Part shown: positions 46,251-59,000 of the stretch, piece after piece
Layout: every line of letters begins with the position of its first letter
How positions within the stretch are numbered: position 1 is the stretch's first letter
NCBI GenBank assembly: GCA_963931925.1
Contig: OZ007575.1
Location: 31,932,894 to 31,996,893 of the forward strand
DNA from: Onchidella celtica
Taxonomy: Eukaryota; Mollusca; Gastropoda; Systellommatophora; Onchidiidae
DNA length: 64,000 nt
Reading direction: 5' to 3'
The notes under the pieces: generated by a model
Database searches by the model: none
What the model saw: only the letters and a program-made list of their open reading frames with translations
What the model was told of the DNA's origin: nothing
Translations under genes and position numbers: made by a program

Positions 46251-49200
46251 AGAGAGCGAGAGAGTGAGCGAGGGGGGAGGAGGGAGAGAGAGATTGTGAG
46301 AGAGAGAGAGAGAGAGTTTGAGAAAGGGAGGGAAAGGGAGGGAGAGAGAGAAAGAGGGGGGGGGGGGAGAGAAAGAGGGGGGGGGGGAGAGTGAGGGGGA
46401 GGGAGGGAGATAGAGAGTGAGAAAGAGAGAGTGAGAGAGAAAGAAAGAGAGAGAAATTACAAAAAGACGACGGCACAAATATTAAAGTGCATTAACCCAG
46501 AGCATCCGTACATTAGCTTGAAATCTGACATACAGATTTGTAAATTTGTAACTTACATGAGCTAAAATTTAATAAGGCAACCATCTCTGGAAATGTTTGT
46601 TTTTCTTTTTTTCTTTTTCATGAAAGGCATGTCCCTTTATAAAATGTCTTTTTAATCTTCAGTTGAACTTTATAAATTAGCTTCTTATCAAGCCACATTT
46701 TTCTGCTTAAAACAAATTGGAAAACAAGAAAAAAAAACACATTAAAAATTTGGTTTTTGTAAAGAGTTTATATAAAATTTCAGAATCCCGCCATGCCTTA
46801 TTCTGTCAAACAATTGCCTCCTTAAACAAGCAACTCCACTTCTATGATCTCAAGTTAGAGTAGCTCGGGACAATGTTGAAAGTGCTACACCTGTTACTGA
46901 TATAGCACAGCTGAGCAATAAGGTACGTAATTGAATTTTCACACTTTTCAGTAAACCTAAACATTCAAGTCTTTGATAAAGACATAGGTGGCTACAACTG
47001 ACTGCTCTATCGTCAGGTTAAAACCACTTACATGTAGTTGTTTTGTTCTCAAAGGTAAATGACACAATGATTACAAAAGAAAAAGCAGAATTAAAAGAAA
47101 TCTAAACATGAAAGTTTTATCTCGGACAAAAATATTATTAAAAAAAGGTAATTAGATGGACTAATCAGGTACGACAAACAGGAAAACAAAATTCTGTTTG
47201 TTTGTTGTTGTTTTTTTAGTACAGGAAAATGACAAAATAACCATAACATTTTATAAGGAGGAATACAAAACTACAAGTAAAAAAAAAAAAAGAAAGAAAG
47301 AAAGAAAAAGAAAATATGATCCCCTCCCCTCTGAAATGCATACAGCTGGTAAAGTACATGTGTAAATAGACATAACAAAAAATAAATAAAAGTGGATGAA
47401 CAAAGGGGTAGACAGAGAGACAGAGACAGACAAACAGACGGACGAAAGAGCTGGCAGGCGAGCGGGCAGACATAGACAAACAGACAGGCAGGCACACAGG
47501 ACAGACAGACAGAGAGACAGACGGATTGATAGAGAGAGATACTAAAATGAAATAAAGAAAGTGGCGAAACGGCTATCACAGTATCAGTAGAAAATGATTA
47601 ACAAAAAAACAACAACAAGAAAACGAAAATGCTCTTTTAATTCATTATCGAATTTTGAAAACCGTGTTGGTTGTGGTTTGCGGTTTTTCAACTCGTTCAG
47701 AGGACATAAACACACGATCATCGAGCTCGGAAGAAAAAAAACAAACTATGATTGACATGTGTGCGGGCTGGGTTTCAAGATCACTGATTATTGTATCCCA
47801 CACGGTTTAAACGTAATCCGTGTTTGTACCCCTACCTGCCCAGAAATACGAGGCTAAGCAAACTATTGTCGTATCATACAAAAAGCCTCTCTGGCCTCTC
47901 CCGTTTTTCTCTTTTTACAAATTTCATTTTCAATAGACTTAGCCCTGCGTAACAATCCGCTACGTGGTATGTTGTGAAAATTTAATCAAAAATATATTTT
48001 CGTTTTGTTCCTCCTCCCCCCCCCCCCCCGCGCTCCCCTTTCCCCTTTCCCAACCCTCCAATCACAACATAAGCCGTCTTCAGCGGATAGTTATTTCAGA
48101 CTGGTAGATATAATGACATGCTTTGATATGAAGAAGGAAAGTGACTCATTCTAAATAATTTCCCCCCTAGGCGTGCCATGTAAACCAGGGAATTAATATT
48201 TTCTTATTTCTAAGTAAAAAAATTATGGTCATAAATTTTGAAAATGCATGTATGTACGTTGTATTGTTTCAAACTTCACTTGTTACGCGTATGTTTTTAA
48301 AATGATGCGTTTTGAGTAGATGATTAAAAAAGAAACACAGAGAAACCCAAGAACAGATCATGTCTGGAGGAAAGAAAGGGGCACGGAGTTTAAAAAAAAA
48401 AGGCGGGAAAAGTAAAACGAAAAGGGAGGTGGGGGGTGGGGGGGATATCTGAAATAATTCTTCAGAGAATTCTGTATGAGAAAAACAAATGCAAACGCTC
48501 TGAACACCATGACCACCAAATAACGATAATAATAATAATAATACCACTACTACTACATGTATTACTAAGAGTAAATAAAATAGTTTAAGGAATATACGAA
48601 CAAACTTAGAAGAACAAAACAGTAAAGTGCCAGAACTAAAGACAACCAAAAAATAAGAAAAAGAAGAAGATTAATCCCAAGGGTAACCGAAATCAGTGGC
48701 GGACCCACATTTTTTGTTACCCCGAAGCTTGAACTGTTGTGGGGACATTTCGCAACCAGCAAACAACAGTGCAACATCCAAGATTCACTCAATTAAAAAA
48801 AAAAGTCTCTTCAGCCCCCCCCCCCCCCACACACACATTAGGGACTCTGAAGCTTAAGTTTCACTAGTTCATAGTAGATCCGGCATCGACCGAAAAAAAA
48901 ACCCCGGATAAAAACGAAGAGAAAGTTAGGAAAGGACATATACAAGAGACACTCACCTGTTGTATCCTGGCCTCTGTGTAGACCGGCGGTTCTTTGAACA
49001 TTTCCTTGGGGCCCAGGCATTCCATACCAAAGTCCCACTCATCCTTCAAGTACTGGGAGTTCAGTTGATCGGACATTCGCTGGTCGTGGTGAGACAGTAG
49101 GCGATGGAAGTCTACCAGCTAGTAGGCGTGGGAAGCGGAGAAAAGGAGTTGTTATCCATCATCATCATCATCATCATCGTCACCTTCTTCTTCTTCTTGA

Positions 49201-52200
49201 CCATCATCATCATAATCTTCATCATCATCTTCATCATCAATAAGAACAACAGTAATTGTCTTATTCATCCTCGCAACCTAAGCCTATTTGAAATTACCCA
49301 AGGTGTCTGAATAAGAGGTAAACTTACCATTCCTTGCTTCCATCATTAGCACACAGGCCATCACCAACACCATCAACCACCACACCACCGCCTTTCACCA
49401 CCACCACTGTCATCATCGCCTCGCCTGCACCACACCACCACAACCATTACCACATCACCATCACCATCACCCGACTACCACCACCATCACCATCACCACC
49501 AACTACCACCACCATCATCATCACTGTTACCACCATCACCACCACTACCACCACCATCATCACCCCGTTACCACCATCACTACCACTACCGCCACCATCA
49601 TCATCACTGTTACCACCATCACTACCACCATCACCACCACTACCACCACCATCATCATCACTGTTACCACCATCACTACCACCATCACCCCCACTACCAC
49701 CACCATCATCATCACTGTTACCACCATCACTTCCACCATCACCACCATCATCATCACTGTTACCACAATCACTATCACCATCACTATCACCATCACTACC
49801 ACTACCACCACAATCATCATCACTGTTACCACCACTACCACAACCATCATCACCACTGTTACCACCATCACTACCACCATCACCACCACTACCACAACCA
49901 TCATCATCACTGTCACCACCATCACTACCACCAACACCACCACTACCACAACCATCATCATCACTGTTACAACCATCACTACCACCATCACCACCATCAT
50001 CATCACTGTTACCACCATCACTACCACCATCACCACCACTGCCACCACCATTATCATCACTGTTACCACCATCACTACCACCATCACCACCAACAATAAA
50101 AACAACAATAACAACAACACAACAACCAAAACCATGACCATAACCACTACCATGATCAACATCCCCATTTATCAGATTATAAACACATTATTATCACTAA
50201 CAATAGTAAATCAGTAACACAAAACCAAACTATGTCCGACCTGAAACAAATCGTCTTCCTTGCCTGAAGCATTTTCCATATCCTCTGGTTTGTAGGCTGT
50301 GTACAGGTCACACCTAATGGAAACAGTTGAATGATACTGTATATATTCTATCTGTCGATCAGCCCACGTCTTCGTCCTCTACATAATAATATATGGATGG
50401 ATCTTGCAAGTTTTCCTTTTGTCTCTTTATTAACATTCCTTCCATACCACCTGTTTTCAGACACCCATTGTGCTCGCTCTTCCGTCCAGCCATCAATTCG
50501 TATTTTCGCAAGTCCGTCTACCCATCCATCCTTTCATCCACCCATCTATCCACCCACCCACCCACCCACCCACCCATCCACCCATCTATCCATCCATCCA
50601 CCCATCTATCCATCTATCTATCCATCCATCCACCCATCTATCCATCCATCCACCCATCCATCTATCCATCCATCCATCCAGCCACCCACCCATCCATCCA
50701 CCCTCCACCCATCTATCCATCCATCCATCCACCCATCCATCCACCCATCCATCCATTCCCCCACCCACCCATCCATCCATCCACCCATCTATCCACCCAC
50801 CCACCCACCCATCCATCCATCCATCCATCCATCCATCCATCCACCCACCCACCCACCCACCCTCCCATCCATCCATCCACCCATCTATCCATCCATCCAC
50901 CCATCCATCCATCTACCCATCCACCCACCCACCCATCCATCCATCCATCCATTCACCCACCCACCCATCCATCCATCTACCCACCCATCCATCCGTCCAT
51001 CCATCCATTCACCCCCCCCCCACACCCCACCCACGCACACCCACTCAAATAACCAACCACCAAGAAAACTTACCAGAGAATAAGATTGAAGAATTCATAC
51101 AACTGTATTCTTCCCTTCTCCTCAAACTCTGCCTTCATGTGTTTGATTCTGTGCATCAGTTTGAGAGGGGCAATAGTGCGACCACACATCTGTAGATGAA
51201 TCGGCGTTATTGTGACAACTGTTTCCAGAAGTATTGTTAGCGTGATGATCATCATCATAATTTTCATCGCCACCACCGTCATCATGATCATCATCATCGT
51301 CGTCGTCGTCGTCCTCAACATCGCCATCATCATCACAACCACCACCGCCTTTATCAATAACATCATCATCATCATTATCACCACCACCATCAACATTATC
51401 ATCATCATCATCATCATTGTCATCTTTATCATCATCACAAACGTTCAAGAAAGATGAACTGTCTATGGCGTTACAGTTAACATAAATTTCTAACACACAT
51501 TTCAAAAGCACTATCAAAACCCCCAAAATGCAACATAACGCAAGCCTAAAAAGATGCACAAAATATTTGGTACAAAAGGCCAATGGGGGAAGAAAGTACA
51601 GATGAAAATAATGTAAAACAAGGCCGCCAGAGATATGACACGCAATTGTTGTGGGACCATGAAAAGAGAGAAGCGTTGATAACATTAATTTTTTGCGGGT
51701 ATTAATGACAGAGTCTCCTGATTATTATTAGTACAGACTTATGCAAGAGCTTGGGGTTGTACATGTTGATAGCACTCATAAAGGGAATGAGGTCACAAGA
51801 TTAAACGCTCTAATGCTCAATAATCCAGCCGTATTGTGAAAGAAGACAGTATTCGCCAAAAAGCAAAATTTGAAAGGAGAAGCAAAAAGCACTTCACGTT
51901 GGGTCCTGTTTTGTTGTTGTTCGGTTTCCATTTTGTGATGACCAAAAGAGACAAAATTATAGCACTGATAGATAGCAAGGGCATATTTCATCCAATAGTA
52001 TGATGTTAAAATGGAATTTGACCTGAGATTGGCGTTTTTTTCGGTCTTTTTCAGCAGCAGAGCAGTTGCTCAGTGGAAGAAAAGGTAAATAACTGTGAAT
52101 TGACACGATCAGAGTAATTTACCCCTGATTCCCTATGGCGCCAACTGGTATTGATTTCTATGAAAACAAATTGGCCGTACATTCGAAGTGCTTTCCTGAC

Positions 52201-55200
52201 TCCGATTCGATTTGTCCCATTATAAGGAAGCCGTTCGTGTGTATGCTCTCTACTCAATTAACTTATGTCTATTTGGGCAGGTAAACTTACGTGTACGTTT
52301 TTACCATTTTTTTTGTCATATGACACGGAAACACCATGATATATTTTGTGATTGCTTGAAGCGTAAGAAAAGTTGGGAGACAGAGTGTAAATTAATTGAG
52401 ATAGCCAGTATTACGCAGGTCAGAACAGGGGTCGGGTTGGGGGTTGGGGTGGGAGGGCGAAGGTGGTTTTCATGGGCCTACGATATTGAAAGAGCCTACC
52501 CTCCTGGTAGAGGTAAAAGGGGAGGAGGGTGGTAAAGAACATTAATTTTGTAAAGAAAGTCAAGAAGGGATCCTTTAGCATGAAAAGTTTATATTTTAAA
52601 GAAATTTTATGAAAGATTAATGCAGACGAAATACAGAAATATACATTTAAATGCAGTTAACACTAATTACAATTTTTAATTTTTTTTTATATTAATGAGC
52701 AGATAGTAATGTAAATTTCAAACCTGTGGCCGTATGCATAATCAATGCGTAAACTAAAGTAAATACGTTAACTGGTGTTAACACGAGAAATTGTATTCAT
52801 TTCCTGCGTTAACACCAGTCAACGTATTTACTTTAGTTTACGCATTGATTATGCATACGGCCACTGGTTCGGATCGATTAGCGCTTTGACCGGGCTTGCT
52901 ACGACGTAGGAAAGTGATTAGGCTCAGTATATAACTGTGGTGATTACATTTAATTCGATATCCCCACCCCCTTACCCCTTCCCTATACACCCACCGCATA
53001 TGTCCACGCACATTTACCATTCCCGAATCTTGGACTGACTTTGTCCACCTGCGCAAACATTCAAGAGAAAGTAATTGTTCCTAAGCCAACGCGCGAGGAG
53101 ATTTCTTGCGCTTTGATAGGTGTTAGATCTTAAGCCACCATTTCACGCCGCCGCTGTCTTTCAAACCCTCAAAACTTTCCGCGCGATCGTCCAAGGCTCA
53201 TTAAAAATGTTTCGCAGCTTTTAGATTTTTCTGTTTTTTTTTTGTTTTTTTTTTTTAAATTTCTTATTGTCTCCATTTTAATTCTAAAATTCGTTTCTTT
53301 TCCCGCAAAAATTTCCCGCTTTGTCCTCCACTTTATCTTTGACAATGGTCTATTCCCCACGTTGTAGAGAAAGTTAAGATTTAAACAGCAAAAGAAAGAA
53401 TTGTCGCCCAGCGCATAATTAAAGACAATGTGAATGTAGCAAATAATGACCATCAATCAGTATGGAGAAATCTTTGCCTTTTTTCATTCTGATTCATAGG
53501 TCAGCCAGTTCGAATTTGGATCAATGCGCTGAGCGTAAGCACTCAGATCAAGTCCTTTTCTATCCAAATCGGGACTATCTGTCGTTAATTCGCTTTGGTC
53601 CTCAACTGGTGACAAATTCTCTTCTCCCCTATCTCTACCTTAGAACTTTATTAGAGCGGTTTACTCGCTGTCCTGAAGAGCCAACGCAAATATTTGACCT
53701 GTCAGAAACGTGTCCTTAGGGACAAAATCTCACCATTTTGTAGAGATCAAGTAGGGATTATCCACTGAAAGCAAGCATTCTGAACACCTGGAATGCAAAT
53801 TATTCTGTCCAATTTCATGACAAAATAATGGTGGAAAATGTGTCAAATATGAATAAAACTGATTTTTTTATATTTTTTAGGAGAACGTAAAAATCTATCA
53901 GCAGCACAGAATATCAAATCCAAGTGGAGAAAATGGGAGCGCTAAATGTGACATAAAGATCTAGTAGTCCGAGAGGAAATGTTATTTGTCATCGGAAAAC
54001 CACTGGAGAAGAGCTACAATTTCTCCGGTGACACCACATTTGAAAAAGACCCTGGTTAAAGTCTGCACTAATAGTTATCTGGAGAGGTGTCGATTCTGGA
54101 AACTGGCATGCACTAATGTCCAATTACGAATAAAGAAAATTAATGTTTCCTGTTGCTGTCTACTGTGGTTGCACAGGAAACAGTGGCAACTTTCTTCAAT
54201 TATCATTTCAAATAGATCATTTTAATGCCGCATTTCCTGATCTCGTAAAATGAATTAACAGTATTGATGACAGCAACTATGGTAATAGCAACAATAACAA
54301 CAAGGACAACAATAACAAAACAACAATAACATCGTTAACAACCCCAATACAACAAAAACAACCTTCCTGAATGTCAACAGTAATGTAAAGTAAAATATCC
54401 GCCAATCAACCTTCTCATCATATCCTGGTGTTTCATGGCCTGGCGTATTCACACAAATATGGTCACATAAACAGTAACAACAACAGTTTACAAACAAACT
54501 AGAGCACCTTAAGTGTTCTCAAGAGTATATGTCTATCAATCAACATCCCTTTCGTGTCGTGATGTTCATAGGTCATGTAAGCCACTCGTACGTTGTGGAC
54601 ACCTTCAAAGCTGAAACGAAACAAGGAATATTGTAAAAGGAAGTGTATATCCGTACAACATGTTGTATGGATGTGGACAGTGCATATCTGTACAACATGT
54701 TTACCAAAAGCGCGACTGGTGAAGGTTTGCTGAAACAAAACTTGGTATGGTGTTCACGAATTTAAAGTGACAACACATGGAATAGTCAGATGGACCTGGG
54801 GGCGTGAGGGTCTAGTCAGTTTGTATCAATGGGTGGTAGTCAGATTGACTAATCAGGCGAAAAGGGGTTGGGGTAGCCATTGGTGATCGACATACACTCA
54901 AGTGAGCGCTTTGCTACTAAGCCGATTCATGTTTTTAAAAACTATGCAAATGAACAAGGTCAGTAATATAGTATTCAGATGTGCGTTCTACGTCATCGAA
55001 TTGTGTGCGTTGTACGGATATGCATATCTGTCTACTGTGGTTTGTTCATATTTTGGGGCCGATTGAAACTATTTACAGCCGTTTGTACGCTCTTACGCCC
55101 CGTGGAAATGCACAAACGGGTGTTGTTTACCGCAGCGACCTGTTTTCCGCTCCATGCTAACAATGGTTTCGTGGCGCCTCCCGTGTCTCGCAATTCAAAT

Positions 55201-55902
55201 GGACCAATAGTAAAACCTCTCTGTACATGTATACTCTCTGGTTCGGTCCACAGAGCACTGTCTCAAGTCTGTTTTGCCCACTGTGGACTTTAACGGGCCC
55301 GCCCGCACTGATGAGATTGAAACAAATCTCTCGCTAGATGATGCGAAGTAAGTCAAAACCTACATAAAACAGACTTGACTCCATGTACCGCTAGCATTAT
55401 AGTTGGGCTAGGGTTAAGGCTAAGATTAGGTTTAACGAACTGACCACAACAACCTTTTCGTTGGCGAAATGGCCACAGTAACTTTTTGGGGGGAGGGGAG
55501 GGGGGGGGGACTTGGCCGCAGGTTGGCGATAGAAGTCCTGTAGGGGCTATTTTTGGTTGTATGGCACAAGTAGCTTCTATCCTCTCTTTTGTTTTCCTCC
55601 TTATTAGACGATAAGCCCCCCCCCCCCCGTACTCTTTATTCTATCTCTATATTTATATATTTATTTTTTAAAATATTGAGATAAGGCCATACGATGGCAT
55701 AACAAAGTGTTTTGCACTTTTATTGCTGCTGCCGCACCTGGAGGAAAATGTTTAATTGTGTGCCTAGGAAAGAGACTAGAAAGAGTGAGAGATATTTCTA
55801 TATTTGAGAAATTCAAAATAGAGCTAAAATCAGTCCTTTATCTACTGACTGTCTAAGATTTCCCTTAAGCCTCCTAAGTTTTGTACAGCACAAGAGAGAG
55901 AG

Positions 55903-55965
<63 letters not shown>

Positions 55966-55996
55966 GAGAGACAGAGAAAAAGAGAGACACGGAGAC

Positions 55997-56083
<87 letters not shown>

Positions 56084-59000
56084 GAGAGAAAGAGATGTTA
56101 CTATTTCATTGCAAAACACTTTGTGTCCTCTTCGTGGAGACAGGCGCTATTCAAATGCACTCTGTGTGTGTGAGCAATGTTCTTACTTGTTGGTAATGCT
56201 GTGTGAGCAATGTGCGGTGTACGTTAAAAGACCTGTAGGTCTTAGATACTGTATTCGTACTGTTACTGATGCTGTAACAACAAATTTCCTGGAAACAAGA
56301 TAATAAAGTCATATCTTATCTCATCTTATTATTATTATTATCATCATCAATAATATTTACAAGTTACTCACTCTAAGACTCGATGTCCCAGCATGTATAT
56401 TGCCCGGGTGGTAACGCAAATGTTCCAATCAGCTGTGTGCATGTTGAAGGTACGATGGAGAGCTTGATACATCAAGTTCATCTCAAATATCCTCATGATG
56501 GTCTGTGGTAAGTCATACGGATGATGATGATGAGAAGGAGACGAAAGATTTAGGGATGATGATGATGATGGTGGCACTGGTGATGTCTACCGTCTGTATA
56601 CATGAATACATTCCCGTGTACATGTGTATAATATTGCATGTTATAAATACTGCCGTAAGTATTACTATTATAACAGCTACTGCTACTATAACGATTACAA
56701 CAATTGCTACTAGTACTACTGCTGTTCCTCCTCCTATTACTACGACTACTATTACCACTACTGCCACTACTTCTGCTATTACTACTAGTACTGTTACTAC
56801 CACTACGACGACGACTACTACTTCTACAACATGTACTACTGTTAATATTACTATTACAACTAACACCACTACTACTACTACTATTACCACCACCAGTACT
56901 ACTACTACTACTACTGCTGCTGCTACTTCTACCATTATTACTACCAGATTATTGCCACCACTAAACGTTGGCATCTACTCCAATGACAAACACCACTATC
57001 ACTGGCACCTCTACATTACCATCACTGCCCCCAGGCCTATCACTTTCAAACAAATGTGAGTGGATCTGATGCAATCAGGCTTAAGGTGAAAGACCAAATT
57101 ACTGACAAAACCCCTCCAAAGGAAGAAAATTTTTCCTACGGAAATAAAGATTTGCTAATACATGTAATGTGAAAGATTTGCCATTTTTCTGCATTTAGTT
57201 CAAATATTTTGCTTAAAATCATCTTAGAAATACTTAAAGAGACATTACCAAAAAAAAACAATCACATCGAGCCCGATTTCGCCCAGATCCAGTCACATAT
57301 TTTCAAACTGATTTTTAAACCCACCTTGACAGCCAGACCTCTTTCATCATATCTAATGTCGTATATCTCGCCAGGGAAGTGGGCCTGGAACAGGTCTGCG
57401 GGAAACTGTGCGGATGACCAATGTTAACAAGGTAATGATTAACGTTCCTCCTTACTTTCTTTCTCTCTTCACTGCCTTCAGCCCGTCTTTCATTCTTTTT
57501 GCACTGCCTGTAGCGCTAATCTTTCTTTCCAATCGCTCTATTTTGTTTTCTTTCTCTCTTTCTTTCTTCCTTTCCATTCTCCTTTTTCTCCAATCCGTTC
57601 CGTCTATCGCGTCGTTCTAACCGGGTGGACGTGTTTCCCAAGCCGCTGGCAAACACTGCACGAGTCGTGCTCTTGTAAAGGACTATAGAAAAAAATATTA
57701 CTGAGCATGAAATAATATCAAAGCTCTTTCATTTGCAAAAACCAAGTTCTCAGGAGGACAGCTTCTGTGCTAGAAACGTATAAAGTGAGTTGGTATGTAT
57801 GCCCGATGAAGGCCACTTGGCCGAAAGCTCGATTAGTCTTCTTTTTTTTCCTTCTCGTTTTATTGTATCGTTTCTACATGTATATTATTTCTGGTATAGC
57901 CTCTCCCCGCCCTTTTTTTACCACGTCATTTTGAGTGATTTTGTGCGTGTTTGCTCTCTCTTCCCGTGTAAACTGTTCATGTGCTGCCCGGCGAACAGCC
58001 CAGACATATTGCTTCTAGTCTCCTACTGGGGCCTAATTTGCTGGTTCCATAAATCATAATATGCACAATTTTGATCACTGGCTCTATAGTCTCCCAAGCG
58101 GACCTGACTTGCTGGCTCCATATATCATAGTATACATTTAATCACTGGCTCTTGTCTCCCAAGGGGACCTAATTTACCGGTTCCATATTATAACATAAAC
58201 AAATTTGGTTACCGGCTGTGGTCTCCCAAGGGAACTTAACTTGCTCTGATTTTCTTGCTTTGGCACCGATTTTCACAAACTCACCAGTTCCTGCCAAAAT
58301 CTTACTAAACAAGACATTGTTACTCATCCAGAATATTGATATTATGCCATGGGGAAACATTCTCTCATGGGACAGTTTGTGACCTAATGACACTTTTAGT
58401 CTTTAGTTGGAAATCAGTGTCGTGATCACACTGACGGAGTTACATTTTAAAATGTACATGCGTTTTGTTATTACCACCTACAGGAGGGTAAAAATTTAAT
58501 TCGTATATCCCAGTGTTTAGCAAAATATAATTAATTAAAGAGGCTCTCTGGTTTCCCAAGCAAAGGTCAGAGCAAAACAGCTCTGAGGGCCAAAGTCTTT
58601 CATGCAAAAGTAATTCGTGCTACAAACTGGGTGCCTCGATGCTGAATATCAAAAATGGAATTTGTTCTGAAGATATAATTACGACTAAAAGCTGATTAGC
58701 CGTCCACCCACTGACCCCCGCCCTCTCAAATACACCAGTTCTCACCTACGCATGGCAACATTTGAAACCACTTCCAACAAACAAATTATTCTTTAAAGCC
58801 CTATCAACTGTGGATTAGCGGCAGAGATTTCGCACCCATTAGGTGAGAGAATTTCAGAGGTTAATCGGATATAATAGTCAAATGTACCCTGAAAACAAAT
58901 TACTTCCCAATAAATACGATCAGACGCCCAGAAAGTCCAGAAAGTGTGCAAATTATTTATCCTCTTAGTTCAACACAACAAAGTCTTTAGGCTGCCAAAT

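Noticed and set aside
46113..46478. Ser/Leu/Pro-rich frames on the minus strand
   Set aside because: Come from the GA microsatellite.
49334..50137. 267-codon Pro/Ser/Thr-rich open frame and its 202-codon antisense Val/Met partner
   Set aside because: Direct translation of a CCACCATCA minisatellite; no stop codons simply because of the repeat.
50331..51195. Overlapping His/Pro/Ser/Ile-rich frames of 219-250 codons in three phases
   Set aside because: Translation of the CCAT/CCAC array in every phase; not a gene.
55874..56303. Glu/Arg-rich 140-codon frame and Ser/Leu-rich antisense frame
   Set aside because: Come from the GA microsatellite and run into a LINE-like tail.
56504..57059. Thr-, Leu- and Val-rich frames on both strands
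   Set aside because: Translation of the trinucleotide array; the real exon is 56502-56372 on minus.
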